A DNA stretch of 64,000 nt, taken from the NCBI RefSeq assembly GCF_000764305.2, contig NW_025943855.1, positions 372,001-436,000 of the forward strand, in the 5' to 3' direction. How positions within the stretch are numbered: position 1 is the stretch's first letter; every line of letters starts with the position of its first letter. Below are positions 12,842-24,600 of this stretch, piece after piece. Made by a program: the position numbers and the translations under genes. The notes below the pieces were generated by a model, which was not told the DNA's origin, ran no database searches, and saw only the letters and a program-made list of their open reading frames with translations. The DNA comes from Hyalella azteca. Taxonomy: Eukaryota; Arthropoda; Malacostraca; Amphipoda; Hyalellidae.

Positions 12842-15800
12842 CCGCCGCCGCCACAGGACGGGAAGACGGTGGACGTGAGCGTGAAGGTCTGGACGTGTTG
12901 CTCGGGTGCGGGCGGCGCGGCTGCCGTCACGGTGCGGTAGATGGGGATGTGGGTGGTCACTGTGTTGGTGAAGTACTGAACTTGTGGGAGAGTTTCTGTA
13001 TATTTCTGGGTCTGGGTTTGGGTCAAAACTTGAGTTTGGATGTTGTTTTGCACCTGCAATGAGCAACGCAATATTTAAGAGATGAGAATTGTTTGGTAAA
13101 CAATTTTACACGCCATAAATAAAATTTATCAATAAATAATTCGAAAAAATCAGGCCTGAAGAGTATTTAATATTATAGGATTAAATGCTTTTTATCTAAG
13201 AACTCAGGTTTACTTAACTTAAAGGGTTTTTCAACAATAATTTCGCTGCTTCCTGTACGGAAGTGAACCTAAACGAGCGTTCAACGAGCACGTGGTTTAT
13301 TTTTTAAGCAACGAGCAAGGTAATTATTAACATACCCTTGTGGTGGTGACGGTGGTGGTGACCACCTGGAAGTTGTTGCTGGTGTGCGTGAAGGTCACGG
13401 AACTCACGCGCGTCTCCGTGAAGCGCTCTACACGAACGTCTGTCACGAAACTTGTCTCCGTGAAGAACTGGGCGCGTGTCACGTAACGGGTGGCCGTGAT
13501 TACCTGCAGCACACGTGGGGTAATTGCAAAAATTAACTTATTTAAAGTAATATACTTATTAAAAATAATTAAATTGGCAAAATAAATTAACATTTATAAA
13601 AGAAATTAACATCGAGAAAGGGTATTAAGCTTAATAAAAGAAATTAAATTGACATTCTTTGCTATTTAAATTCTACAAACAGAAATCAACCCAAATATTT
13701 AAATCATACGGCGACATAAGAAACAGTTTAACAAGTCGGGCCATACAAATACAATTTTCAAATACACAAACGCACAACACAAACGTTCCCATACCGCACC
13801 TCCGTAGTGGTCTGAATGACAGGGGCTATGACGGAGGTCTGTACGTGGGTCTCGTAGAACGTCGTGGGCACGTAAGTGGTCTGCACTAGTTGAGTGAAGA
13901 CTGTCGTGGGCAAGGCACGGGTACGAGTGACGGCAACCGTGGTGGGCAGCAGCACGGTTGACGTGACCACCGATAAACGAGTCTCAGGTTGACAGACGCC
14001 AACTTGTGGACCACCAGTTACTGGTTGCTGGTAGACACCTCCTAGTGGTTGACCGGGGGCCTGTTTCGATACTCTAATTAATTAGGCGAAATGCACAATA
14101 AAAAATTTGTACTAGTAGTCAGTGATGATAGAATTTATTTCAGAATAGGTAAACGCATTTTTAATCGTACATTTTTACTTTATTTGTTCGTCTACAGTGT
14201 ACCGTCTCGTATTCTTAAGTAGATGTAAGGAGATCTTAGATGTGTACATTTTGGAGTATCAACAGCTTAGCTCGGCGTTGCTCGGGATCAATAATAAAAG
14301 CAATTTTAGAATACCGTGATCCTGAATCCCGTTTATAATAATATGCGTTTAAAAATGACCTTTTAAAGACAACACTTCTAATTTTATTATTATTCTAATT
14401 TCTAATTTTATTATCAAATATTTCAAAAATTAATTTGTGAATTTTATTTTTAAAATTAAACAAATTAAATTTTTAAAAATTATTTATTCTGTCAATTGAT
14501 TCATGCATTGCCTCCGACTTTACGCAAGTGTGCGAAATTTTAGATCGATTGGAGAGGTAGAAGTGTGTTAAGTATCGATTATAAAATTTGTAGCAGACAG
14601 GCTAACAAACAAACAACAAGAAGTGAAGTTAAAGAGAAGTGTTGTAAAAATAAAATAGTGTATGCTAATTTAAAAAAAACTTTCAACCTCTAATTTTACA
14701 TGTAACTCACATTTGACTTTCGGTTCCAAATGTCAAAACATTTTTTCCTTCTTTCAAACTAATTTGAATGTTATAATTTTTAAATGAAATTTCAATTTTC
14801 AGTTCAATCTTTTCCTGCCAATTTAGCAAAGCCTTGCTATTCTTCAGTAATGTATAAATTTTCTGGTTTAGCTAATATCCCCGCCCAATAAATAAATTTA
14901 CGATGCAAAGCTTCAAATATGCACACATAAATAAACAAACAATCAAACAATAAGCAAACAAACATTTTTACGATTAGTAGTGACATTTGGGTCCTGGAAC
15001 ATCGCGGGACATTACATTAGTAGTGAATCACAAAAATTGGGAAACCCTGATTGACGGGACGGGTAGCTATCAAGAAAACCTGGTCACTAAATAATACGTG
15101 TGGCTCGACTTCAGCGTTCGACTCTTAAATTTAAAAATTTGGTTCACAGAAATTTATTCATTGCTTCACAACGCCTTGCCTTACTTACGCTGGGAGAATA
15201 ATTAAATAGATTAGAATAATTACAGGTCCAGGTAATATCCCGACAGGATAGGTATCGCGAACGTGTGCAAGATTTCTCAATGAGTATACGATTTCTCAAC
15301 GGAAGTTGAGGCTATAAAATAAAAAACATACCAGATTCATTCAAAAATTAATGCAAAATCTATGCTGATAAATTTCTCGTTATGTGTTTGAAGCCTGGCG
15401 CTGGAACATAAGAATAATCGGGACGCGTATCAATTAACGATACTTATCGTGTCCTTATCGTGTTATTCTATTTTAGTGATGAAATCACGTGGCTTCAGCC
15501 GCGCAACTCTTGATCTATTCCTATATGCATGTTCATTTCAGTGAAAGGGGCAGGGCCGTTACGAATAACTACGGTAGAGCATCGATCATCAGGTCATGTA
15601 TGCTGTCAAAATCATAAACAAATGCTTGCAAAATAATTAAACAAATGCTTGCAAAACACGTTGAAATTAAACAATGATAAATGTTCAGGCACTCGAAGAT
15701 TCAGTATGATTACTTTAAAACCGCAACGCTAATAATTCATGTCTCTTTCCTTTCCCTGCACTGTATAAGTGAGTTGACCCCTGGTAAGGTATAGTGAATA

Positions 15801-16555
15801 TTTTTTAACGCAGGAATGCATTTAAACACTGGAAAATTTTTTGTAGTCATTTGTCACAAACAAGCTTAATTACAGCGGTCTTACACGTGGCCGAAGGCCA
15901 ACACGTTAAAGGAGTGACTTCAACAAGCTTACACGTTGAAGGAGTGACGTCCGTTTAAAAATATTCCTTAAATGAGTAATTTGGCATTTCTTGTGTAATT
16001 TGCAGACGAAAAAATGCCATTTCAGTGAAATATTTTAACGTGCACGATAAAAAAGTGCGAGTGTCAAGTCTCAAAACTCGGTGGTCTGAAGGACTCACGG
16101 CATGACAGCACAAAGGCAAAAAGACTAATGTTAATAATATACTTATAAAAATTAACTTCTATAAGTACTCTTATAACTATAATAATTACTGTTAAGTAGC
16201 AAATAATTGACGAATAGATAAAAACAACGAAAAACGAACAATACTAACAATAACAAACAGAAAACAAGCAGAAAAAATGTAGTCAAATCAAGAGGCAGGC
16301 AATGAAAATTATCACCAAACAAGCGGATAAATTATTCTAACATGCAGACAAGACCTGAGGGAAGCCGTCAATGTTGCTCCCGAAGTTGTTGCCGAAGTTG
16401 GCCTGTCCAAGTTGGTTCTGGAACGAGGGTTGGAATCCAGGCTGAAACTGCGGTTGAAAACCACCTCCATTGCTTGAAACGAACAGCGGGAACAGCAGCA
16501 GAAGCACCAGGGCTGGATACATCAATAAAATAAGTCTCACTTCGATAGAGAGCAT
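12811..16555 (-). CDS. Secreted threonine-rich repetitive protein, four exons
   Basis: Function not recognised. Exons (high to low) 16355-16555, 13800-14060, 13336-13503 and 12811-13053 are all phase 0 and give about 290 residues. Exon 1 carries a signal peptide (hydrophobic MYPALVLLLLFPLFVSS) and then an F/Q-rich stretch with GFQP-like repeats; an internal Met 12 codons in may be the real start. Exons 2-4 are dominated by Thr and Val in alternating runs (TTVAVTRTRALPTTVFTQ, VITATRYVTRAQFFTETS, QTQVLTQTQTQKYTETLP). Exons 3 and 4 both open with V after a phase-0 acceptor, which suggests exon duplication. The C-terminus is CGGGGGQQQGYVLK. High Thr suggests O-glycosylation and beta-structure, as in mucin-like, eggshell or cuticle matrix proteins, but that is inference. 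Donors after exons 1 (GTCTTG) and 2 (GTGCGG) are weak. The 2.3-kb first intron holds nothing I recognise. Confidence 0.78.
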
Positions 16556-16825
16556 GCCTGCCTTAAATCAGATACATATTTAAAAAACAGTTCAAAAATG
16601 AACGTATCACAAATTGTCTATAGTGAGAACTTGTTTCTCGCCACCCAATTATGAAAGATCAGCTATCTACAAAATTAAAATGCGATGATCATAACACCTG
16701 GCGTTTCAGAATGTAACGGAAAAATTTAGAACTATCGTAAAATCTGAGCTTCATAAACTTAAAATCAAGTGATAAGCAACATTAAATATCAATCCTCAAA
16801 ATACGATAAACGTGAAACAAAAAAC

Positions 16826-17451
16826 TGGGCAGGGTGGCCCAGTGGTTAAAGTTCAGAGCACCAAGATTGTCGCAGAGAGTTAGTTTAGTTTAGTGGCCAC
16901 ATGTTTACTAGCGCTTCAGCTATTTAGCTATCTCGCACCGAGCAGCGTTAGCATCTCAAAGAGACGAAGTGACAAGGAGGGACAGGTGAAAAGTAACAGA
17001 AACGAAGACACTCGAACAAGAGGTCGCTTACACGGGGCGTCGGCCGCCCGCTCGAGAGAGACAGAGAAGGGAAATGTAAGGAATCCTACCTACATATTAA
17101 CTTAACCCCACAACTTAGATCTGCAGTCAGACACCGCGAGCTCAGCGATGAGGCGCTCAGGAACAATCCCCCTAGGAGCGCGAAATCCCATAGGACTTCT
17201 GACGCGCACAGACACGCGTCAGAAGTCCCCCCTGAGGGTGTTGTCGCAGAGAGGCGCGGGTTCGATCCCAGCTCTGTGCGCCAGTTTCTGGTCAGAATCG
17301 GCGAGGAGGCCGGGCGGTTAAAGCAAAGCAAAAATTGAAGCACTGAGTTTCGCGTTCGAGACCGCAAAATGCTGTGAATGTTCTGCGATGTTAAGAATCG
17401 GCGACAGGCCTACAGCCTAATAAACGCTGAAATAGCTATTATTATTATTAA
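16826..17451 (+). mobile_element. Dimeric tRNA-derived SINE, interrupted
   Basis: Left monomer: A box TGGCCCAGTGG at 16835-16845 and B box GGTTCGATCCC at 17259-17269, separated by a later insertion (16880-17240). Right monomer: a second A-like box near 17304-17317 (aggccgggcggttaaag context) and a B-like box GCGTTCGAGACC near 17352. The tail contains AAGAATCGGCGACAGGCC, which is also found in the LINE family A 3' UTR, and ends in (ATT)n at 17437-17450. Pol III boxes, a LINE-like tail and a simple-repeat end together make a SINE the best call. Confidence 0.8.
16880..17240. mobile_element. 361-bp insert with a 13-bp target-site duplication and a 14-bp hairpin
   Basis: The insert splits the SINE. 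It is bounded by identical TTGTCGCAGAGAG copies at 16867-16879 and 17241-17253. The left end is (TTAGT)n-like; the right end is CCCCCCTGAGGGTG. Near the right end a perfect 14-bp stem with an 8-nt loop lies at 17193-17228 (arms GGACTTCTGACGCG and its complement). There are no matching terminal inverted repeats and no poly(A). The long duplication points to LINE-type target-primed insertion, perhaps of a structured RNA-derived unit. The family is not recognised. Confidence 0.7.
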
Positions 17452-20400
17452 GTTAATCCTCAGGTCCTTGGCGAAGCTACCATTTTCAGCCAAAATTGAA
17501 AAATTCACTTCAATTATAATCTTGCAAGTACCACGTTAAATAAACTAATGCAAATTAAGTAGCTGTAAATTGATTTATAATTAAGTTCCTAATAAACCTT
17601 CACAAGCAATAATGATAATTGGATTACCAACGGTCAAGGCGAACAAATCTATCCATATTGATTTATTGAAATAGAAAAAATACTATAAACGTAAATAATT
17701 ATTGCAAGGGAGAAAATTTCAGAACAGGCGTCATTAATTCCTTTAAATTACTTCACACGGACTGGGCACGGTGGCAAATTACCATTACTACAATAAACCA
17801 AAGTCAATACAAGATCCCCGAAACAGCAATTCCGTCGTTACCGTTGTTGAATGCTGACTGTTTTGAGCGGCGCGGTAGGAACGTGAGCGAATGTGCGAGG
17901 ATACTCAACATTGGGACTGCGAGGTCCGCACCATATGGTGGACAGGCACGGGCGAAAGTTGGTTAATGAAGAGCTAATTACGGACACACGACGGGCTGAA
18001 CTGAACCTCCTCATCTGGCCGAGGTTCCAAGACCGCTCTACTAACATGAACGTTCAATTTATTAAAGCGAATTAACCGACCTGCGTTACCGCTGGATTAT
18101 GACAAAGGATTCGTGTATCGGTCTTCATTTTAGAAGAGGCGAAGAAATAAACAAAATAATACGGTAGTTACGGTATAGGCGTTGCGATCATTCAATCAGA
18201 GAAGACATTACAAACTAAACCATCTAATTGTCAGTAATTGATATAAAGAAAGGTATTCGTATGATCAAGCGAAACAATGAAACATTTAGCAGTACTTTCC
18301 TAGTGTACACAGCAGACTACATTCATATACAGGAGAACTTCTCAATTCCTCATAACTTAGAGGCCAATCTAAAAATTCATAGTTCCGTTTTTTGATGCGT
18401 GTACCAGAAAAAAATACTCTATAAATTATTATTGATGACCAGAAGCAGGTAATCCAGCGAGCCTAAACCCTCGGTAGAATTGAAAAAAATACAAAAATTA
18501 TGCAATGAAGCGTTTCTTAGTTTGCATTGAAGCGTTTTCAAAGAAAAAATAGAAGGCGAATTGCATGCCAGTGTGCATGATTCACCACAATGTAGTAGAT
18601 TTACTCACCCATCCTTGCGTCTCGCACCATACCAGTCGTGGATGACGTCGGAATTACAGAGTTGATCCGTCGTTCAGAAGCCCGAAAAAGTGCGGATGGA
18701 AGTGACTACACAGCACCACATGCCAGGGAGGACTGCGCTGTCAGTTTGGACGAATTTCGAGCAGGTAAACGAGAGAGCGAAAGTCCATTTGCAGCAGCGA
18801 GGAAATGTCGTAACGACGTACGTCAGAAGGTGACAGTAGAGTTGTTCTAAGATTAATTGTACAGTATGGTGCAATGTTCACAGAGTACGTTAAGCTTTTC
18901 AATAATATATTCTTTACAAATTCTCAGTTGACAGTAGAAAATCGCGGAGCTTATAATCCTGAAAGCTGAGGTCTTTAGGGCATGTTTTGAGAAATCATGT
19001 GAAGCTAAAATAAGGATCAATAGAAATACAGACAAGCTTTTCAGCACGGTTTAATAGATGTTCCGATGGCATCATCAATAGCGACTATAGGATAGACACG
19101 TTGAATGTACACGATATTCCGAATAGATGAAATGACTACAGCAATAATAAATACAACGGGTTTAATATGCACTATTCTTATAGATTCCGTTAGATAATAT
19201 TTAAAATAAGCACTTAAGCGGGCGCTACATATGAACTAGACAATCTGAGTATCCAGGAGGACGTTTCATGTTGTCTTAAGAAAGCATTGTCTCAGAAGTC
19301 CCACATTCCCACCAGTTTGAGGAGGAAACATTCTGTAAAATAGTCGTACTCGAACAAAACCGTAAGTGTGCTAGCTCAACTATACAACTAAGAAGCTTCG
19401 TACAGTTCATTACGAACAATAATTTTGTGGGAATTACGGAATGGGAATTACAGGAATCGTCGGTTTTTACGAGTTAATTTCAGCAAATTAGGTTTTTACA
19501 AGACAATTAGCAGATCGTATTGGATACAAACGATTGTCGAAATACTGTAATGACATAATTGATGTCTTTCGTTCTAACAGCTACAAACATACCAGTACTG
19601 GAAAGATTTTCGTGCAATCACGAAGCAAAAGACGCGAAAAAATCCGCATAGGTTCTTACACGCACCAATAAATTGGGTCTACGAAAATGTTCTGCAGGAA
19701 CCAGACCATATTGAACATAATTTACGAACGGCAACGAAATATATCATAATATACAAGAATTTACTAAACACGTAGTAACGTACGCATTAGTTGAGTACGC
19801 AAAAACCTTCAAATGAAATAAAAGAGTCACTAAAGAAATTATGAAAATATGCTGCACTCATGAAGAAATATCCAGAACAATGAGTGCTAAAATAAATGTA
19901 AATGATAGCTGATAAGAAAGCAGTAAACATCAACATTTGTAGTTAATACAAGGAATAAATAAACAACGATTAACTCCAAAATAATGACAGGTTTTTACAT
20001 CTAAAGTAAGCGGGGATTTCAAAAAAAAAAAAAAAAAAAACTTATCAGCCAAAAAGGATTGAAAAACAGGTTCGGATGTTAGCAGTTTTCCATGATAATT
20101 ATTATTATACGAAGTCATCCTGGCGTCTTTTTCAACCGAACTTCGAGGGCACGTTCCACGTAACTTCAATAGCAAGCCAAAAATAAATAGGATAGAGAAA
20201 TACATTAATCCTTTTTCATCCGTTCTCATCCTTTCTAATAAAAATAAAGGATGAGAACGGATAAAAATGACTGTGCACTTGATTCATAAGCTTTTCGAAA
20301 CAGTTCCGTCACGATGGTCGTTCCACAACCAATAATCTTGTGTGCCATTCAGAACATTTTCCGCACGATAAAAAATGAATAGAAACGTCTCTTCTTTCTA

Positions 20401-21668
20401 TGGAATGAACATAAAATGCGGCCATTCAATTTTGATTCATAGCGTTAAGTGAATATTTTAGCTGTGATATCACAAGATAATCAACTGAATACGGATAATT
20501 ATCACCATCACCGCAACCAAGCATGGCTAACTAATTTAATCCCAATGGTCCCCACCAGTGTCGCAATACTGGATTCGTATTTTTTTGGAGCTGTCAACAT
20601 TATCAAGAGGCTAAAATAAACAAGCCGTATTAAGAATATCCAATGAATGAATACATGAATATCTGCTAGAAGATGAATATCGACGCATGAATATCTACTA
20701 GGATGTTCCTATCTTGCTACAAGAGATATTCGATTTCGAATACAGAGAAACAAACTAGGTTCACTTCACATCAGCATAAAATAAGGGAAACATGTGCAAA
20801 TCCTGTTCTTGAAATATACTTTATCCCAGGACCAAGCCAAGCTTAACATCACTTCAAGCAATCCTTTTTCTATCCCGAAATCCCATTTCCTCCTCAAAAA
20901 TTGGTCAGATCATTTACAATATAAACGCTCTAAACAGCTTTCAATTACAGATTTTCCGAGACCAACAACATGGTTCCATTAAGAAATAATGCACCAGTGA
21001 TACAAATACAAAGCAAGAGTTATTAGATATTATTAAACAAAAGAAAGGCTGCAAACATCAAACAAAAACGGTAAAAGCTTTAATTTAGTTACAAATTAAA
21101 ACACGAACAAGGAAATTCTAGCAGCTGAGGATTTTCAAGTTTAGAGTAAAAATGTTCGAGGCAAATTAATGAACACACAAGAGCGAAACAATGCCCGGTC
21201 AACAGAAGCTGAACATTTTACAACATTCAAGAGTAACAACATTCAAGAGTAACCACGGTATCAAAAAGATATTTTCAACTAATAATTAGGACACAAGCCT
21301 TAGGACACCTGTCACCAAATGTGACTATTCCGATTAATTTCAAATTTACATAGTAAACATTGACCGTGTAATCCTCAAGATTGTTTAAAACATGATTGAT
21401 GATGCGCAATAAAGCTTCCATACATTTGCCTCGAAAAAGCTTTACTTCGCAGTCTTAGAGCTCACTGCTCCGATGGAAAAGATTTCTGATTACACGCAAC
21501 AGAGTCCTTAAAAAATATAGAGTCGAACAATTATAATGTCGATAGTTGACGTGATTCTTCGATAAACGACAATACCACTGGAATCAAAAGATAATATGAC
21601 ATACAAAAACAGGGGAGACAAGCACACCAGAAAACCTGTAACCACTAATAATCTTCAAGAAATTTAAA
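17452..21668. other. Intergenic, no supported gene
   Basis: 4.2 kb between the Thr-rich and PABIR genes, probably including the PABIR 3' UTR at its right end. Two GC-richer islands (about 17830-18030 and 18620-18840) have short open frames of unremarkable composition and could be non-coding or 5' exons of something unseen. There is a 20-A tract at 20021-20040 and a hairpin at 20212-20266. Confidence 0.5.
20212..20266. repeat. Inverted repeat (hairpin), 17-bp perfect core
   Basis: Left arm ATCCGTTCTCATCCTTT and its exact complement on the right are separated by about 11 nt, with outer T/A runs extending the pairing to about 22 bp after one skipped base. No gene or terminator role is evident. 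Confidence 0.85.
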
Positions 21669-24600
21669 CTAATGAAGCATCCCAGTAGAAGTCTGAACTA
21701 CATCTTCAGACAAATCCATTTCCTGAAATGATTTGTTCGAGTCTAAACTAATCCGACTGTGACTTTCCGATTCACTGGCTTGGACAACATTGACGTCAGA
21801 AGATCCAGGGCAGTTGCTCCGTAGTAACGCTAGGTGGTGGGGAGTCTGGTTCTGTTCGTTAGATTGAACTTGGTGATCCATTGGTACTTGTTGCGTAGGT
21901 AGCGCTAGATTATTATCCTCGGTCATCATCTCGTCCACTGATATGGGACGTATGGGAGCCGCTGCTACAGGAGCGTCCGTCACAGTACCAACTGCCGCAG
22001 CATTGACAGCAGCAGGACTCACGGGTCGAAACAGATGTGGGTGTTGAGAGCCTGGCGAGGAGCCAGCACTGGCTGGAGCGCTGCCCGTCGATGGTATATT
22101 TGATATCCGTGGAGCCGAACTTGTTCTCATGAACGGATTGCTGTTATCTGAACAGCGGTTCTGGTCAGAGGGGATGCACTGAAAACCGCCGTTGCGTCGC
22201 GGGCTGTTGCCAGCATGGAGGAATGGATTACTCAGAGGCCGTCCGCCATTCGCACTCTGTCCTATAAATTGATTGTTGCTGGAATGGGAGGATGATGTTA
22301 CACTGAATGGATTCTTAACCAAATTATTGCCTGCAAACATAGTTGAAACGTGAGATGGAGGTTTTGCAGAGCTGCCGAAATTAGGAAACGATTGTTGTGA
22401 CTCAGATACCCCAACATGGAATGGACTAAAAGGTACATTATTTTCAGAATTACTTTTAAGATCAGTATTTTCATTCCTATAATGTCCGCTAAAGTGACAA
22501 GTAGTTTCGATATTGGATGTACTGGCATCGCTTTGTGGAGAAAACGCATTCAAGGAGCTCCCTGGCGAGCTTGCCGGAAGGAACTGCTTGAAAGATGAAA
22601 AAGAACCGGAGAAATTTGGAGGAACTGTAGCTGACGAAGGACCAAACGCAGATCCGAGACGTAGACCACCGCCTTCAGATCTGAGAAGTCATGAAAGAAA
22701 TTACGTTAAATACGAGTAACAAAGTTGCAAACTTGGTAGCACGCGCATTTCTTGACTTAGCTTGATAAATTGTAATAATGTTGTTGACAAGACACCATCG
22801 AGATATCAGTTATTATCCAAGAATACTCAGACTAAAAAGATACCTACTTCATAGAAAAAATTACTCGCCTAAAGCTACTGAAATGATTAGACACAAAATC
22901 CTCATTATTGTGTACGAGCTATCATGTCAACATAGAATAATAAACCAAAGTATCCAAGATCCACGCAGACAAGAAACAGACCGGTGGGGCTGTGTCATGA
23001 GAAGTCCCCCGCCTTCCCCGCCGCTTCCAACAGACAGCCTCTTGCTGGGCGTAGCGAACTCCTCGCCGCCGCTCTCGCATTTCCTCTTCACCGTCCGCAG
23101 GGGTGACGAACGCGGTGTTATAGGTGACAAACTCCGTCGCGCCATGAAGGGTTGTGGGCGCTTCGAGGGCGACGGAGTGAAGGGCGAGTTGCGCACGCAC
23201 TGCTGCAGGGACGGTGAGAAGCACTGGCGCCCAGGGCGTGTGGGAGACGCGGAGCCTCCAGGGCAAGGGGACGTGGCAGATGATAAGGACGCCGCAGCGA
23301 ATCCAATGTTCAGGTGCAAGGGGTCTGAGTAGTCCAGAGTACGGATGCGGGACTCTCGTTTACGGGGATCGTCATCCTGTTCAATGAACAGAGAAATTAG
23401 CAGAATATACGACATCATAATTTGAAGCATCAGCAACTAATAAAGCATGACATGGCGGACGAGTCTAGATCAGAGATTTTTATCTAAACATAAAAATTGT
23501 ATTACCAAGCTCAAATTGGTTCAGTCAGTATTTGTAAATATGATTTGAGAATAAAATAAATGACTAATACACTTCAAGTGAAGTTTGTTAACCAATTTAA
23601 TCAATACCAAATAGTTAGATAATTTAACACAGGAAAGGAGCATATACCAGTAAAACCTGAGATAGATTAGAAAAATTGAAGAGATTATCAACGAGACTCA
23701 CGATGACAAGATCTTCACAGGACTGTGATAGCGTGCGGGCCATCTGAAGACTTGACTGGACCTCCCTCTCGTGCGCCACCTCCCTGTTGACCACGTCCAT
23801 GCCCTCCTCCTCTCTCAGCTGGCACACTCTCATGCGGCTACACGACCGTCCACTGTTGCTAGCAGGCACGCTCGCAGTGCTGCTGCCTCCCAGGGGTGAC
23901 TGCACACCAAATAAATACTGGTTATTCTGCTGTAAGCATGTATTCTGCTGTAAGCATGTATTCTGCTGTAAGCATGTATTCTGCTGTAAGCACGTATTCT
24001 GCTGTAAGCATGTATTCTGCTGCAAGCACGTATTCTGCTGTAAGCACGTATTCTGCTGTAAGCATGTATTCNTATAAGAGAAAGCATGTATTCTGCTGCA
24101 AGCATGTATTCTGCTGTAAGCATGTATTCTGCTGCAAGCATGTATTCTGCTGCAAGCATGTATTCTGCTGCGAATAGAAGTGCTCATTTATGATGCATTC
24201 AGACTAGAGAGAAATCGAGTGAGACATATCACATATTGCTATCTGAACTGCAAAAGATGATCTGAACTGCAACAGATGATCTCAACTGCATTTGAACGAA
24301 TTAAAAAAAGGAAAAATTGAACACATCAATTGTAAGTGTTGCCATTTTGTCCTAGCAAAAACCTCACATGTGGTGAAACGGGGCCAAAAGATGCGCTGAA
24401 ACGACGAGCTCTTGACTGGGCTGAAGCACTGGAGTCTGAAGAAGTCTCTGGTCGGCTGTGGAACAGTTAATTTGAATAAGCATGTTGGCGCTGGTGCGGG
24501 TAAAATAAGTGGCAGTTTGATATTAGACAGAAATTACACAGACATACTTCTTGAGTAAATAAATAAATATGTGAACATTTATACTATGATGAAGTTTCAT

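Noticed and set aside
18620..18874. Overlapping ORFs on both strands in a GC island
   Set aside because: Composition is unremarkable, strands compete, and no acceptor/donor chain links them to other exons.
23624..24187. Several repetitive ORFs on both strands
   Set aside because: All arise from the 18-bp array, which leaves several frames open; the N interrupts them.
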